Positions 40,291 through 50,368 of a stretch of DNA of 64,000 bases are shown one piece after another. The notes below the pieces were generated by a model. The model ran no database searches, had not been told where the DNA came from, and saw only the letters and a list, made by a program, of their open reading frames with translations. The stretch is from assembly GCF_018604545.1 (NCBI RefSeq), contig NZ_CP075896.1:3038001-3102000 (forward strand), read 5' to 3'. Both the position numbers and the translations under genes were made by a program. Position 1 is the stretch's first letter. Every line of letters starts with the position of its first letter. The stretch is from Streptomyces koelreuteriae (GTDB taxonomy: Bacteria; Actinomycetota; Actinomycetes; Streptomycetales; Streptomycetaceae).

Positions 40291-40950
40291 TCACCCCACG
40301 TCGTGCAGCGCCGGGGCGGGCACCGCCTCGGCCTGCTCCAGCTCCTCCACCCGCCTCTCGTCGGTCCGCAGGCGCAGCAGCAGCCCGGGGGCGGCGATCC
40401 CGGGCAGCAGGGCCCGCCACAGCACGCAGACGCGGAACAGCAGGTCGGTCCGCCCGCAGGACAGCTGGGACAGCAACTGGATGCCGGTGAAGGCCCCGAC
40501 GATCAGGACGGCGATCTCGTCGGGGTCGGTGTGCGGCAGCAGTTCGCCCTTGTTGCGGGCCTGGCACAGAAGGTCGGCCACGCTCTGCTGGGACCACAGG
40601 TAGGGGCGGGTGCCGGGCTGGTAGGAGGTCTCCTCGGTGGCCAGCCGCACGGCGGCCTGCAGGATCACGTCGTTCTGCAGCATCCGCGCGTAGGACAGCG
40701 TGAGGTCGATGGCCGACTGCAGGGAGGAGTCCCCGGGAAGCGGCCGCAGCAGCGGCATCTGGTACTCGACGATGGCATCGGCCAGCGCTTCCTTGGAAGG
40801 GAAGTGGAAGTAGAGGGCCCCCCGGGTCACACCCGCCCGCCGCAGCACGTCCGTGGTGCTGGAGCCGTCGTAGCCGTGCTCCTTGATGCATTCGGCGGCG
40901 GACCGGAGCAGCAGTGCGCGGGTGCGCAGGGCGCGTTCCTGACGTGGCAT
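40291..40950 (-). CDS. TetR-family regulator, gamma-butyrolactone receptor-like (ArpA/ScbR type)
   Basis: 219 aa. The N-terminal HTH reads RTRALLLRSAAECIKEHGYDGSSTTDVLRRAGVTRGALYFHFPSKEALADAI, very close to the ArpA/ScbR/CprB consensus. The C-terminal domain contains the long helices and Trp positions (LWSQQ, VLWRALL) expected of the ligand pocket. Such receptors repress target genes and leave DNA when a butyrolactone or butenolide binds. ATG 40950 has GGAGA upstream. A palindromic operator candidate lies 54-74 nt upstream, consistent with autoregulation. Pseudo-receptors that bind other ligands cannot be excluded. Confidence 0.88.
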   Translation of the reverse strand: MPRQERALRTRALLLRSAAECIKEHGYDGSSTTDVLRRAGVTRGALYFHFPSKEALADAIVEYQMPLLRPLPGDSSLQSAIDLTLSYARMLQNDVILQAAVRLATEETSYQPGTRPYLWSQQSVADLLCQARNKGELLPHTDPDEIAVLIVGAFTGIQLLSQLSCGRTDLLFRVCVLWRALLPGIAAPGLLLRLRTDERRVEELEQAEAVPAPALHDVG

Positions 40951-41003
40951 GTACGGGATCTCCGAGGCGAAGAGGGCGGGTAAACCGGACGGCGAGCACC
41001 GGA

Positions 41004-41024
41004 AAACAGATAAGTCTGTATGTT
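41004..41024. promoter_or_regulatory. Candidate autoregulatory operator upstream of tetR
   Basis: Contains ACAGA-TAAG-TCTGT, a perfect 5-bp inverted repeat with 4-nt spacer, inside AAACAG-N3-AGT-N-TGT-N-TGTT. The same 21-bp pattern occurs inverted at 40199-40219. Confidence 0.6.
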
Positions 41025-41074
41025 ACCCGGAGTCCCGGGATCCGATAAGTGGGGCGCGCGCCCGGAAAACAAGG

Positions 41075-41113
41075 GCCGGAAACAGGAGCCGGAAACAGGA
41101 GCCGGAAACAGGA
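41075..41113. repeat. Three perfect tandem 13-bp repeats (GCCGGAAACAGGA)
   Basis: Copies at 41075-41087, 41088-41100 and 41101-41113, directly before the purH terminator. A degenerate fourth copy (CCGGAAAACAAGG) precedes them. Too short and too tightly packed for a CRISPR array. Confidence 0.85.
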
Positions 41114-41145
41114 GCGGCGCCACGCGTTTCCGCGTGGCGCCGCTC
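41112..41145 (-). terminator. Strong hairpin after purH
   Basis: A perfect 15-bp stem (41112-41126 with 41131-41145) around TTTC, 35 nt past the purH stop; TGTTTCC follows on the minus strand. Confidence 0.75.
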
Positions 41146-41179
41146 GTGGGGTCCGACCACCGTGCCGAACCGTCCGCTG

Positions 41180-42745
41180 TCAGTGGAAGAAGTGCCGCGT
41201 CCCCGTGAAGTACATCGTGACGCCCGCCTTGCGCGCGGCCTCGACGACCTGTTCGTCACGGACGGAACCGCCGGGCTGGACCACGGCCTTCACTCCGGCC
41301 TCGGTGAGGATCTCCAGGCCGTCCGGGAAGGGGAAGAACGCGTCGGAGGCGGCGTACGCACCCTGAGCGCGCTCGGCGCCGGCCCGCTCGACCGCCAGCT
41401 TCGCGGAGTCCACGCGGTTGACCTGCCCCATGCCGACACCGACGGAGGCGCCGTCCTTGGCGAGCAGGATCGCGTTGGACTTCACCGCGCGGCAGGCCTT
41501 CCAGGCGAAGGACAGCTCGGCCAGCTCGTCGGCGCTCAGCGCCTCGCCGGTCGCCAGCGTCCAGCCGGCCGGGTCGTCGCCGTCGGCCTGGAGCCGGTCG
41601 GTCACCTGGAGCAGCGCGCCGCCGTCGATCGGCTTGACCTCGACGGGCGCGGCGGGGCCGTCGGGGCAGCGCAGCACGCGGATGTTCTTCTTCTTGGTGA
41701 GGGCCTCCAGGGCGCCGTCCTCGTAGTCCGGCGCGACGATGACCTCGGTGAAGATCTCGGCGACCTGCTCGGCCAGCTCCTTGCTGACCGGGCGGTTGAC
41801 CGCGATCACGCCGCCGAACGCCGACAGCGGGTCGCAGGCGTGCGCCTTGCGGTGCGCCTCGGCGACGTCCGCGCCGACCGCGATCCCGCAGGGGTTGGCG
41901 TGCTTGATGATCGCGACGCACGGCTCGGCGTGGTCGTACGCGGCACGGCGGGCGGCGTCCGTGTCCGTGTAGTTGTTGTACGACATCTCCTTGCCGTGCA
42001 GCTGCTCGGCCTGGGCGAGGCCGCCGCCCTCCGGGGAGACGTAGAGCGCGGCCGGCTGGTGCGGGTTCTCGCCGTAGCGCAGGGTGTGCTCGCGCTCCCA
42101 GGTGGCGCCGAGGAAGTCGGGGAACCGCGACTCGTCGACGGGCGCGTAGGAGGAGGCGAACCAGGAGGCGACGGCGACGTCGTAGGCGGCCGTGTGCTGG
42201 AAGGCCTCGGCGGCGAGCCGCTTGCGGGTGGCGAGGTCGAAGCCGCCGCCCTGGACGGCCTTGAGCACGTCGGCGTAGCGGTCCGGGCTGGTGACGACCG
42301 CGACGGAGGGGTGGTTCTTGGCGGCGGCGCGGACCATGGAGGGACCGCCGATGTCGATCTGCTCGACGCACTCGTCGGGCGAGGCACCCGAGGCGACGGT
42401 CTCGCGGAACGGGTAGAGGTTGACGACGACCAGGTCGAACGGCTCGACGCCCAGCTCGGCGAGCTGCCGCCGGTGGTCCTCCAGGCGCAGGTCGGCGAGG
42501 ATGCCCGCGTGCACGCGCGGGTGCAGGGTCTTGACGCGGCCGTCCAGGCATTCGGGGAAGCCGGTCAGCTCCTCGACCTTGGTGACGGGGACGCCGGCAG
42601 CGGCGATCTTCGCGGCCGTGGAGCCGGTGGAGACGAGCTCGACCCCGGCCTCGTGGAGCCCGCGCGCGAGCTCCTCGAGCCCGGTCTTGTCGTAGACGCT
42701 GACGAGCGCCCGGCGAAGGGGCCGCTTGTTGCTCTCGGCGGTCAC
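41180..42745 (-). CDS. purH: Bifunctional AICAR transformylase / IMP cyclohydrolase
   Basis: 521 aa. The N-terminal cyclohydrolase domain ([40 protein letters not shown]) is followed by the transformylase domain with [11 protein letters not shown] and [13 protein letters not shown], whose Lys-His are the catalytic residues. It performs the last two steps of IMP synthesis using 10-formyl-THF. The GTG start overlaps the purN stop (GTGA at 42742-42745), so the two are translationally coupled. Confidence 0.97.
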   Translation of the reverse strand: MTAESNKRPLRRALVSVYDKTGLEELARGLHEAGVELVSTGSTAAKIAAAGVPVTKVEELTGFPECLDGRVKTLHPRVHAGILADLRLEDHRRQLAELGVEPFDLVVVNLYPFRETVASGASPDECVEQIDIGGPSMVRAAAKNHPSVAVVTSPDRYADVLKAVQGGGFDLATRKRLAAEAFQHTAAYDVAVASWFASSYAPVDESRFPDFLGATWEREHTLRYGENPHQPAALYVSPEGGGLAQAEQLHGKEMSYNNYTDTDAARRAAYDHAEPCVAIIKHANPCGIAVGADVAEAHRKAHACDPLSAFGGVIAVNRPVSKELAEQVAEIFTEVIVAPDYEDGALEALTKKKNIRVLRCPDGPAAPVEVKPIDGGALLQVTDRLQADGDDPAGWTLATGEALSADELAELSFAWKACRAVKSNAILLAKDGASVGVGMGQVNRVDSAKLAVERAGAERAQGAYAASDAFFPFPDGLEILTEAGVKAVVQPGGSVRDEQVVEAARKAGVTMYFTGTRHFFH

Positions 42746-43380
42746 TGGATAACTACCTTTCGTCCCTCAATGCGATGGCCGTTGCGGGCGAGCCGCCCCA
42801 CGACCTCGACGAGCAGCCTTCGCTCGACGTCCTTGATGCGCTCGTGCAGAGCGCTCTCGTCGTCCTCGTCCCGGATCTCCACCACGCCCTGCGCGATGAT
42901 CGGCCCGGTGTCGACGCCGTCGTCGACGAAGTGGACGGTGCAGCCGGTGACCTTGGCGCCGTACGCGAGCGCGTCCCGCACACCGTGGGCTCCCGGGAAA
43001 CTGGGCAGCAGGGCGGGGTGCGTGTTGACGAACCGCCCGCCGAACCGCGCGAGGAACTCCTTGCCGACGATCTTCATGAAGCCGGCGGAGACGACGAGGT
43101 CGGGCTCGAAGGCGGCGACGGCCTCGGCGAGGGCGGTGTCCCACTCCTCGCGGCTCCCGTGGTCCTTGACCTTGCGGACGAAGGTCGGCAGCCCGGCGCG
43201 CTCGGCGCGCGCCAGCCCCTCGATGCCCTCGCGGTCGGCGCCGACGGCCACGATCTCGGCCCCGTAGGCCTGCGCGCCGGTGGCGGCGATCTCGTCGAGG
43301 AGCGCCTGCAGATTGGTGCCGGATCCGGAGACCAGCACGACGAGGCGCTTGGCGCGCGGGGCCACGGGCTTGGCGGCCAC
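42742..43380 (-). CDS. purN: Phosphoribosylglycinamide formyltransferase
   Basis: 212 aa. [14 protein letters not shown] at the N-terminus binds the substrate phosphate. [25 protein letters not shown] (with the catalytic His after Asn) and [11 protein letters not shown] with the catalytic Asp follow. It formylates GAR with 10-formyl-THF. GTG 43380 with GAAAGG 8 nt upstream gives the usual length. It is the first gene of the purNH unit. Confidence 0.96.
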   Translation of the reverse strand: MAAKPVAPRAKRLVVLVSGSGTNLQALLDEIAATGAQAYGAEIVAVGADREGIEGLARAERAGLPTFVRKVKDHGSREEWDTALAEAVAAFEPDLVVSAGFMKIVGKEFLARFGGRFVNTHPALLPSFPGAHGVRDALAYGAKVTGCTVHFVDDGVDTGPIIAQGVVEIRDEDDESALHERIKDVERRLLVEVVGRLARNGHRIEGRKVVIQ

Positions 43381-43714
43381 GGTGGGGGCCTTTCTCGAAG
43401 GAAGCGTCTGTCCAGGCGGCCGGACCGTGGCGTTTGTACATTCATACGAATGCTTCGGGCTCCCGGATACGGGGAAGCCTACGAACCGGCCGACCGTCAG
43501 CAACGATACCGGCACACCGGACGGCCCCCACGGGACGGGGGCGTGGCCGGAAGGTAGCGTCTGGGCGGAGCCGGTTCGGGAACGCCGTCCGGGCGTGGTG
43601 CGTTCAGGAGGGTGACGGAGCCGGTCCCGACGCCGCACCGACCTCTGTCCGTCCAGTCCAGATCCCCGCACTCCTCCACACCGCCCCACTCACCAACGGG
43701 AAGACGCTCACTTG
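43381..43714. other. Divergent intergenic region between purN and a proline-rich membrane protein gene
   Basis: 334 bp with no credible gene. It contains the inverted repeat CATTC-ATAC-GAATG at 43439-43452, AT-rich compared with its surroundings, and is the probable purN promoter region. No riboswitch pattern was recognised. Confidence 0.5.
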
Positions 43715-44497
43715 ATGCCGGACCGCAGCCTGCGACTCCTCACGTTCCCCCCGCCGTCGGCACAGGGAGGGGAGCGCGGCGCCGTGCTGCTGCGGGAGCG
43801 CCCCGGCTCACCGCCCGACGCGCCGTCGGACGGCTCCGGCGGGGACGGGCGGGAGCGCGGCTCCCAGGAGGACAACCCCTTCGCCCCGCCGCCCGAGGGC
43901 ACCCCGGACCGGCCCTGGCAGCCGCGCCGGCCGTCGGGCGACGACTCCCAGGACGGCGGCGGGGGCGACCGTGCGCCATGGGGCAGCCAGTGGAGCGACC
44001 GGCAGCCCGGCCGCTCCCCCGACGGCTTCGGCGACCGCCCCCGCGGCGGCCCCGAGGGCCAGGGCGGCGGCCCGCAGGGCGGTCCGAACCCGCGCTGGGA
44101 CCCGACGGATCCCTCCCAGCGCCGTGCGCGCTATGCCCTGCTGTCGGGCATGTGGGCCTTCTTCTTCGCCCTGTTCAGCTGGCCGTACGTGGCGCTGCTG
44201 CTGGGCGCGCTCTCCCTCTACTGGGGCATCAGCGCGCTGCGCGCCAAGCCCCGCAGGCCCGACCCGGACTCCCCGGCCCCCGAGCAGCAGCCGGGCCGCC
44301 CCCAGACGACCGCCGCGGTCAGCGGCCTGGTCACGGCGTCCCTGGCGATCGCCCTGGTCGCCGCGTCCTTCACGGCGCAGCTGGTCTACCGCGACTACTA
44401 CACCTGCACCAACGACGCCCTCACCAACAAGGCCGAACAGTCCTGCGCGAAGCTCCTGCCGGAGGAGCTGCGGGGCCTGCTGGGGACGAAGGGCTGA
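43715..44497 (+). CDS. Proline/glycine-rich membrane protein
   Basis: 260 aa. The first 140 residues are Pro/Gly/Asp/Arg-rich and probably disordered. Two or three membrane segments follow ([52 protein letters not shown]), and a short tail contains [22 protein letters not shown] with two cysteines. ATG 43715, with an in-frame TTG one codon upstream. Convergent with the DUF6350 gene. Function unknown; conserved beside purN in streptomycetes as I recall. Confidence 0.75.
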   Translation: MPDRSLRLLTFPPPSAQGGERGAVLLRERPGSPPDAPSDGSGGDGRERGSQEDNPFAPPPEGTPDRPWQPRRPSGDDSQDGGGGDRAPWGSQWSDRQPGRSPDGFGDRPRGGPEGQGGGPQGGPNPRWDPTDPSQRRARYALLSGMWAFFFALFSWPYVALLLGALSLYWGISALRAKPRRPDPDSPAPEQQPGRPQTTAAVSGLVTASLAIALVAASFTAQLVYRDYYTCTNDALTNKAEQSCAKLLPEELRGLLGTKG

Positions 44498-44529
44498 TCC
44501 GACCCGGCCTGCTTCAGGCGCGGCCGGCT

Positions 44530-46269
44530 TCAGGCGCGGTCGGGGCCGGGGGCGGGGTCGGTCGGCAGGAAGTCGTAGGGGTGGTATCCCGTGTCGTCGT
44601 CCTGGTCCTGCGGTCCGTAGAGCGCGTCGTACTCGTAGAGGTCGTAGGGCACGTCCGGGGTGCGCGATGCCGTGGTTCCCGTCTTGTCCGGCAGGGTGCC
44701 CTCGGGGTTCTTGTCGGCCCGGGCGGCTCCGGCTCCCCCGGCGGTTCCGGTGCTCTTGGCTTTGCCGGCTCCCTTGGCACTACCGGCGCCCTTGGACGCC
44801 TGCTCGCGCTGTCTGCCGATCACCGGGTCCTCCGTCCGGGGTGAGCGGCGGCGCCACAGTCCCACGCCCACCGCCGTCGGGACGGCGACGAGCGTCAGCC
44901 AGGACAGGGTCGCCGCGCCCACCTGCCACCACTCCGGACCGAAACGGGCCAGTACGGCGACTCCGAGGGGGCCGCCCGCCAAGGCGGCGAGGCCCGCCAG
45001 TACGGCCGCGCACAGCAGTGCCGCCAGGGCCGCGGCGGCAGCACCGCGCCACGGCGACCAGGCGACGTCCCGTCCGGCGCCCGGCTTCGTGCCGCCGCGC
45101 TCCCCGGGGGCCGCCCCCTTCGCCACGGTCCGGCCCATCACCACCCCGGCGACCACCGGCACGACCCCGGCCGCCCAGTGCGCCCACGCCCCCTGCCCGG
45201 CCTCCGGCACCGCCGCCAGCAGCGGAAACGTCGGCAGGAACGGCGGAGGCGCGGAGGACAACGGGCCGACGACATGCCCGGCGCCGAGAGCGAAGCCGGG
45301 ACCGAGGGCGTACGCGGCACCCCACACCGCCGCGTTCGGCATCAGGGCCACACACAGCAGCAGCACCGCGCACCGCCCCGACCACCCCTCGGTCAGCCGC
45401 AGCAGCGACGCCTGGGCCTCCGTACCGTGCGCCACCAGCGACACCGCCACCAGCAGCGCACCGCCCCCGAGCAGCACCGCCACTCCGGCCGCCGCGGCCC
45501 GGGCGGCGACCCCCGGGCGCCCGTCCGGGCCGTGGAGCAGCGGCCGCAGGCCCTTCGGCAGGACCCGCAGCAGCCGTCGCAGGGGCCCGCCCGGACGGCC
45601 GTACGCCGACCACACGCCCAGCCCCGCCACCACGGCGGCGACCAGCGGCACATACACCCCCGTCCACAGCCAGGACGGCCGCAGCACGCCACCGGAGGCG
45701 AACAGCGCGGCGGCGAGGGCAACGGCCAGATACCCGAGGACGACGCCCGTCCACGCCGTACGGGCGTCGACCAGCGGCGGTCCCGCACCCTCGACGGCCT
45801 CCTCGCGCCCGCCCTCCCGGAGGCCCTCGCCGTCCTCGAGGTCCTCGACGGTCGCGATGGCCTTGAAGCCACCGGCGCCGTCGTCCCCGTCCCCCGCCCC
45901 GCCGTCCGTGGCGTCGCGTGCCGCCCGGAGCAGCAGCCACACGGGCAGCGCGAGCAGCAGCAGCGGCGGGAGGCCCACAGGGGCGGGGACTCCGGACAGC
46001 GTGTCGACGCGGATCAGCTCGGCTCCATGGGCCAGCAGCCACAGCGCGGCGGTGACGTGCAGCACGCCGCTGGGCCCGCTGTCGGGGTACGGCGAGGTGA
46101 TCCACAGCAGCATCACCAGCACGGCGCACCACGCGAGCCCCAGGCCCGCCGCCACCGCACCACTCACGAGGGCGTCGCCCAGTCCGGGGGAACGGTCGCG
46201 CACCCGGGCGAGCAGGGGCGCCGACAGACGGCGGCGAGCGGCTGCGGTCATCTTGATCACGCCCGCCAT
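44530..46269 (-). CDS. DUF6350-like polytopic membrane protein
   Basis: 579 aa with about 10 hydrophobic segments spread over residues 30-480 (for example [63 protein letters not shown]). A hydrophilic Lys/Gly/Ala-rich stretch and an acidic Tyr/Asp-rich tail follow. Two starts are possible (46269 and 46251). Named after the DUF6350 family found in actinobacteria; no reaction is known. The acidic cytosolic tail may bind a partner. Confidence 0.75.
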   Translation of the reverse strand: MAGVIKMTAAARRRLSAPLLARVRDRSPGLGDALVSGAVAAGLGLAWCAVLVMLLWITSPYPDSGPSGVLHVTAALWLLAHGAELIRVDTLSGVPAPVGLPPLLLLALPVWLLLRAARDATDGGAGDGDDGAGGFKAIATVEDLEDGEGLREGGREEAVEGAGPPLVDARTAWTGVVLGYLAVALAAALFASGGVLRPSWLWTGVYVPLVAAVVAGLGVWSAYGRPGGPLRRLLRVLPKGLRPLLHGPDGRPGVAARAAAAGVAVLLGGGALLVAVSLVAHGTEAQASLLRLTEGWSGRCAVLLLCVALMPNAAVWGAAYALGPGFALGAGHVVGPLSSAPPPFLPTFPLLAAVPEAGQGAWAHWAAGVVPVVAGVVMGRTVAKGAAPGERGGTKPGAGRDVAWSPWRGAAAAALAALLCAAVLAGLAALAGGPLGVAVLARFGPEWWQVGAATLSWLTLVAVPTAVGVGLWRRRSPRTEDPVIGRQREQASKGAGSAKGAGKAKSTGTAGGAGAARADKNPEGTLPDKTGTTASRTPDVPYDLYEYDALYGPQDQDDDTGYHPYDFLPTDPAPGPDRA

Positions 46270-46365
46270 GCTCCCAACGACACGCGCTTTACCGGCGTAA
46301 CAGGCGAACCACCGTTGTGTCGCTCAATATACGTTTATGTACTTTTCCGTATGGAGGGGCGCCCT

Positions 46366-47619
46366 GTGACACAGAGCCCTGCCCTCCCCCTCCCCCCGCC
46401 CAAGGAACGCCGACGCCTGCGCGAGGCCGCCTCGCTGACGCGGGCTCAGCTGGCTTCCCGGGTGGGCGTCACCAGCGAGACGGTGCGCGGATGGGAGACC
46501 GGCCGCGCCACGCCACGCGGCCGGAAGGGGGAGAAGTACGCGAGGCTGCTGAACTCACTGGGCGAGGCACGGGAGGTGACGGAGCCTCACCGGAGCACCG
46601 GCCCGACCGACCGGGGCAGGCCCTCCGCCCCGGGCAGGGGCGCCAGGAGCCGCCCGCCCGCCAGAGACCGGGAGCGAGACCGGGACAGGGGGCATGTCTC
46701 CGACCGGGGCCGCTCCCACGTCCCCGAGCGCGGCCGTACCGCCGCCCGTGTCACCCTCGGCGACCGCGGCCGGACCCCCGACCGTACGAAGGCCCCGCAC
46801 CGGCCGGACGACGCGACCTCCGCGCTCGCCCCCGAACAGGCCTTCGACGCGCTGTACGCCTTCTGCGCCCCCGCGCTGGTTCGGCAGACCTATCTGCTGA
46901 CCGGGCGCCGTGAGCTGGCCCGGGAGTCCGTCGAGCGGGCGTTCCAGATCGCCTGGCAGCGCTGGCCCGAGGTGGCCCGCGACCGGGATCCGGCGGGCTG
47001 GGTGCGGGCGGTGGCGTACGAGTGCGCGCTCTCCCCGTGGCATCGGCTCCGGCCCCGCTACCGGCACCCGGAGCCGCCGCCGCCCGACGCGTTCGACCGC
47101 GCCCTGATGGACACCCTGCTGGGGCTTCCGCCCTCGTACCGCCGCACGCTGCTGCTGTACGACGGCGTCGGTCTCGGCCTGCCGGAGACGGCGGCGGAGA
47201 CGGAGGCGAGCACCCGCGGCGCCGTGAACCGGCTGGCGCACGCGCGCGAGGCGGTCGCCGAGCGGCTGCCGGAGCTGGCGGACCCGGAGGTCCTGCACTG
47301 GCGGCTGGTCGAACTCGCCTCCACGGAACGGCTGCGGGCCGCCAAACCGGTGGTGGTGCGGCAGGCCGGGGAACGCCGGGCCCGCCTCTGGACCCGGGCC
47401 GCCATCGCCTTCACGGCCCTGCTGATCGGGACCACGGTGCTCACCGTGCGCACGGCCCCGACGCGCTACGAGCCGCCCGTGCCGCCGGGCGCGACCGTCC
47501 AGGGCGTGCCACCGCCGGTCGCACCCGGACCGCTGTCGGAGTCGGAGCGGGACCTGCGGTCCAAGCTGCGCAAGGAGCAGCAGAAGGGGCCGGACCGGCT
47601 GATGCCGCAGCCGCGGTGA
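46366..47619 (+). CDS. XRE HTH fused to an ECF-sigma-like region and a C-terminal membrane segment
   Basis: 417 aa. Residues about 12-60 are an XRE HTH (SLTRAQLASRVGVTSETVRGWETGRATPRG). An Arg/Asp/Gly-rich linker with RDRERDRDRG-like runs follows. Residues about 155-310 resemble sigma-70 regions 2 and 4 (AFCAPALVRQTYLLTGRRELARESVERAFQIAW, then LLGLPPSYRRTLLLYDGVGLGLPETAAETE). A single membrane segment AAIAFTALLIGTTVLTV lies near residue 345, leaving a short outside tail. GTG 46366 has GGAGGGG 6-7 nt upstream. A membrane-tethered regulator is plausible; activity as a sigma factor is unproven. Confidence 0.72.
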   Translation: MTQSPALPLPPPKERRRLREAASLTRAQLASRVGVTSETVRGWETGRATPRGRKGEKYARLLNSLGEAREVTEPHRSTGPTDRGRPSAPGRGARSRPPARDRERDRDRGHVSDRGRSHVPERGRTAARVTLGDRGRTPDRTKAPHRPDDATSALAPEQAFDALYAFCAPALVRQTYLLTGRRELARESVERAFQIAWQRWPEVARDRDPAGWVRAVAYECALSPWHRLRPRYRHPEPPPPDAFDRALMDTLLGLPPSYRRTLLLYDGVGLGLPETAAETEASTRGAVNRLAHAREAVAERLPELADPEVLHWRLVELASTERLRAAKPVVVRQAGERRARLWTRAAIAFTALLIGTTVLTVRTAPTRYEPPVPPGATVQGVPPPVAPGPLSESERDLRSKLRKEQQKGPDRLMPQPR

Positions 47620-47626
47620 CGTCGGC

Positions 47627-47696
47627 CTTCGTGGCTTCGGCTTTGCGGCTTCGCGGCTTCGTGGCTTCGTGGCTTCGTGGCTTCGTGGCTTCGTGG
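47627..47696. repeat. Tandem 8-bp repeat (CTTCGTGG)
   Basis: Five perfect copies at 47657-47696 with degenerate copies at 47627-47656, between the XRE/sigma-like gene and the shared terminator. Likely slipped-strand expansion in noncoding DNA. Confidence 0.85.
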
Positions 47697-47711
47697 CTTT
47701 CGTGAAACGGC

Positions 47712-47748
47712 GGTGGGCCCGCCCCCCTCTGCGGGGAGCGGGCCCACC
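47712..47748. terminator. Bidirectional hairpin between convergent XRE/sigma-like gene and sucD
   Basis: GGTGGGCCCGC (47712-47722) pairs with GCGGGCCCACC (47738-47748), 15-nt loop, 20 nt past the sucD stop. Confidence 0.7.
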
Positions 47749-47768
47749 TGTGAGCCGTGAGGCGATGC

Positions 47769-48653
47769 TCAGCCGGCGAGGATGGCGCGGGCCAGCTTCG
47801 CGGTCTCGGTCGGCGTCTTGCCGACCTTGACGCCGGCGGCCTCGAGGGCCTCCTTCTTCGCGGCGGCCGTGCCGGAGGAGCCGGAGACGATGGCGCCGGC
47901 GTGGCCCATGGTCTTGCCCTCGGGCGCGGTGAAGCCCGCGACGTAGCCGACGACCGGCTTCTTCACGTTCTCCTTGATGAAGGCCGCGGCCCGCTCCTCG
48001 GCGTCGCCGCCGATCTCACCGATCATCACGATCAGGTCGGTGTCGGGGTCGGCCTCGAACGCGGCGAGCGCGTCGATGTGCGTCGTGCCGATGACCGGGT
48101 CGCCACCGATGCCGACGGCGGACGAGAAGCCGATGTCGCGCAGCTCGTACATCATCTGGTACGTCAGCGTGCCGGACTTCGAGACCAGGCCGATGCGGCC
48201 CGGCTTCGTGATGTCGCCCGGGATGATGCCGGCGTTCGACTGGCCCGGGGTGATGAGACCGGGGCAGTTCGGGCCGATGATGCGGGTCTTGTTGCCCTGC
48301 GACACGGCGTAGGCGTAGAACGCGGCCGAGTCGTGGACGGCGATGCCCTCGGTGATGACGACCGCGAGCGGGATCTCGGCGTCGATGGCCTCGACGACGG
48401 CGGCCTTGGCGAAGGCCGGCGGCACGAAGAGGACGGATACGTTGGCGCCCGTCTTCTCCATCGCCTCGGCGACCGAGCCGAAGACCGGGATGTCGTTGCC
48501 GTCGATGTCGACGGACGTGCCCGCCTTGCGGGGGTTCACGCCACCGACGATGTTCGTGCCGTCGGCCAGCATGAGCTTGGTGTGCTTCATGCCCGTGGCA
48601 CCGGTCATGCCCTGGACGATGACCTTGCTGTCCTTGTTGAGGAAGATAGCCAT
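47769..48653 (-). CDS. sucD: Succinyl-CoA synthetase alpha subunit
   Basis: 294 aa. The N-terminal CoA-binding Rossmann part has [50 protein letters not shown] and the active-site histidine in GHAGAIVSG follow. With SucC it makes succinate, ATP or GTP and CoA from succinyl-CoA in the TCA cycle. It starts 21 nt after sucC on the same strand. Confidence 0.97.
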   Translation of the reverse strand: MAIFLNKDSKVIVQGMTGATGMKHTKLMLADGTNIVGGVNPRKAGTSVDIDGNDIPVFGSVAEAMEKTGANVSVLFVPPAFAKAAVVEAIDAEIPLAVVITEGIAVHDSAAFYAYAVSQGNKTRIIGPNCPGLITPGQSNAGIIPGDITKPGRIGLVSKSGTLTYQMMYELRDIGFSSAVGIGGDPVIGTTHIDALAAFEADPDTDLIVMIGEIGGDAEERAAAFIKENVKKPVVGYVAGFTAPEGKTMGHAGAIVSGSSGTAAAKKEALEAAGVKVGKTPTETAKLARAILAG

Positions 48654-48674
48654 GGCTGTTTAGTCCCTCGTCCC

Positions 48675-49853
48675 TTACTTCGCAGCCGCGAGCTCGGCGG
48701 CCTTGTCGGCCGCTCCGTCCATGGTGTCCACGCGCTGCACCAGCGGGTGGTTGGCATCGGAGAGGATCTTGCGGCCCAGCTCCGCGTTGTTGCCGTCCAG
48801 ACGGACGACCAAGGGCTTGGTGACGTCCTCGCCCTTGTCCTTGAGGAGCTGCAGCGCCTGGACGATGCCGTTGGCGACCTCGTCGCAGGCGGTGATGCCA
48901 CCGAAGACGTTGACGAAGACGGACTTGACGTCCGGGTCGCCGAGGATGATCTCCAGGCCGTTCGCCATGACGGCGGCGGAGGCGCCACCGCCGATGTCGA
49001 GGAAGTTGGCGGGCTTGACGCCGCCGTGGGCCTCACCGGCGTACGCGACGACGTCCAGGGTGCTCATGACGAGACCCGCGCCGTTGCCGATGATGCCGAC
49101 CTCACCGTCGAGCTTGACGTAGTTGAGGTTCTTCTCCTTGGCGGCGGCCTCGAGCGGGTTGGCCGCGTCCTTGTCCTGGAGGGCCTCGTGCTCCGGCTGA
49201 CGGAACTCGGCGTTCTCGTCGAGGGAGACCTTGCCGTCCAGGGCGATGACGTCACCGGAGGCGACCTTGGCCAGCGGGTTGACCTCGACCAGGAGGGCGT
49301 CCTCCTCGACGAAGGTCTTCCACAGGGTGACGAGGATGTTCGCGACCTTGTCGGCGACCTCGGCCGGGAAGTTCGCGGCCTCGACGATCTGGCGCGCGAC
49401 CTCGGGGGTCACACCCACGTTGGCGTCGATCGGCGTCTTGGCGACGGCCTCGGGGCGGGTCTCCGCCACCTCCTCGATCTCCATGCCGCCCTCGACGGAC
49501 GCGATGGAGAGGAAGGTGCGGTTGGCACGGTCCAGGAGGAAGGAGACGTAGTACTCCTCCAGGATCTCCGGAGCCGTCTCGGCGATCATCACCTTGTGGA
49601 CCGTGTGGCCCTTGATGTCCATGCCGAGGATGTTGCTCGCGTGCTCGACCGCCTCGTCGGTGGTCGCCGCCAGCTTGACGCCGCCGGCCTTGCCACGGCC
49701 GCCGACCTTCACCTGGGCCTTGACGACGGACTTGCCACCGAGGCGCTCGGTGGCTGCGCGGGCCGCCTCAGGCGTGTCGATGACTTCACCGGCCAGCACC
49801 GGTACATCGTGCTTGGCGAAGAGGTCCCTCGCCTGGTACTCGAACAGGTCCAC
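48675..49853 (-). CDS. sucC: Succinyl-CoA synthetase beta subunit
   Basis: 392 aa. ATP-grasp domain from the N-terminus ([38 protein letters not shown]), [10 protein letters not shown] with Mg ligands, and a C-terminal CoA-ligase domain ([32 protein letters not shown]). First gene of the sucCD operon. No transcription factor site was recognised upstream. Confidence 0.97.
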   Translation of the reverse strand: MDLFEYQARDLFAKHDVPVLAGEVIDTPEAARAATERLGGKSVVKAQVKVGGRGKAGGVKLAATTDEAVEHASNILGMDIKGHTVHKVMIAETAPEILEEYYVSFLLDRANRTFLSIASVEGGMEIEEVAETRPEAVAKTPIDANVGVTPEVARQIVEAANFPAEVADKVANILVTLWKTFVEEDALLVEVNPLAKVASGDVIALDGKVSLDENAEFRQPEHEALQDKDAANPLEAAAKEKNLNYVKLDGEVGIIGNGAGLVMSTLDVVAYAGEAHGGVKPANFLDIGGGASAAVMANGLEIILGDPDVKSVFVNVFGGITACDEVANGIVQALQLLKDKGEDVTKPLVVRLDGNNAELGRKILSDANHPLVQRVDTMDGAADKAAELAAAK

Positions 49854-50092
49854 GCGCTTCCGTCCCTATCAGTGATCTCGCGGTTCGTTGTCTGCGTGGG
49901 CGTGCCGCGAGGGCAACGTGACGTCCGCCGTCTGTCAGTCACAAGGGAGGCGCACACGGTGTCCGAGCGCGCGGCATGTCCGTCTCGCAGGTTATCGCTG
50001 CTTGCAGGAGGCCCCTAAATCGAGGGTCACACCTGAGCGGTGATACCTGTCACATGATGCCGCGCTCTCTGGCACAGCGTGCCTGGAGTGAG

Positions 50093-50128
50093 GGGCCTCA
50101 CCGGGCCGGGGTAAACCCGGTGAGGCCC
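50093..50128. terminator. Hairpin between sucC and the proline-rich secreted protein gene
   Basis: A perfect 13-bp stem (50093-50105 with 50116-50128), 10-nt loop, about 240 nt past the stop of the proline-rich gene and upstream of sucC. Confidence 0.6.
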
Positions 50129-50292
50129 GCCGAGCACCCCCGAAGAAGCCCGAAGGCCCAGTTCAGGGCCTGCTCTCCGGGGGGCGGGTCGGTCGGCCCC
50201 CACCCCAATGGGGACCGCCGACCTCATCCACGAGGTTTCGGCCTCGGACCGCCGACGGCTTTCGACCGTCCGGGCGTGAGGGCTCGCGGAGT

Positions 50293-50324
50293 CTTGAGAA
50301 CTTGAGAGCTTGAGATCTCGAGAA
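50293..50324. repeat. Four tandem 8-bp repeats (CTTGAGAN)
   Basis: Contiguous copies with variable last base; the fourth is CTCGAGAA. They lie just downstream of the proline-rich protein gene. Confidence 0.75.
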
Positions 50325-50368
50325 CGGAGCTCGAGAGCGCGCGACGGAGGAGCGCCGGCCTGACTCGG

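Larger units (their letters stand above)
49854..50368. other. Intergenic region upstream of sucC
   Basis: 515 bp with no credible gene. It holds the sucC promoter side, the hairpin at 50093-50128 and a short tandem repeat at 50293-50324. No regulatory site could be assigned with confidence. Confidence 0.55.

Noticed and set aside
41075..41113. Tandem 13-bp repeats as a CRISPR array
   Set aside because: Copies are directly adjacent with no spacers and there are no cas genes in the window.
25675..41179. Mobile element boundaries (integrase, transposase, tRNA att site) around the accessory cluster
   Set aside because: No such gene, tRNA end or flanking direct repeat could be found at either edge.
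47627..47703. 8-bp repeats as part of the XRE/sigma-like coding region or a phase-variable gene end
   Set aside because: They lie entirely after the TGA stop at 47617-47619 and before the terminator.
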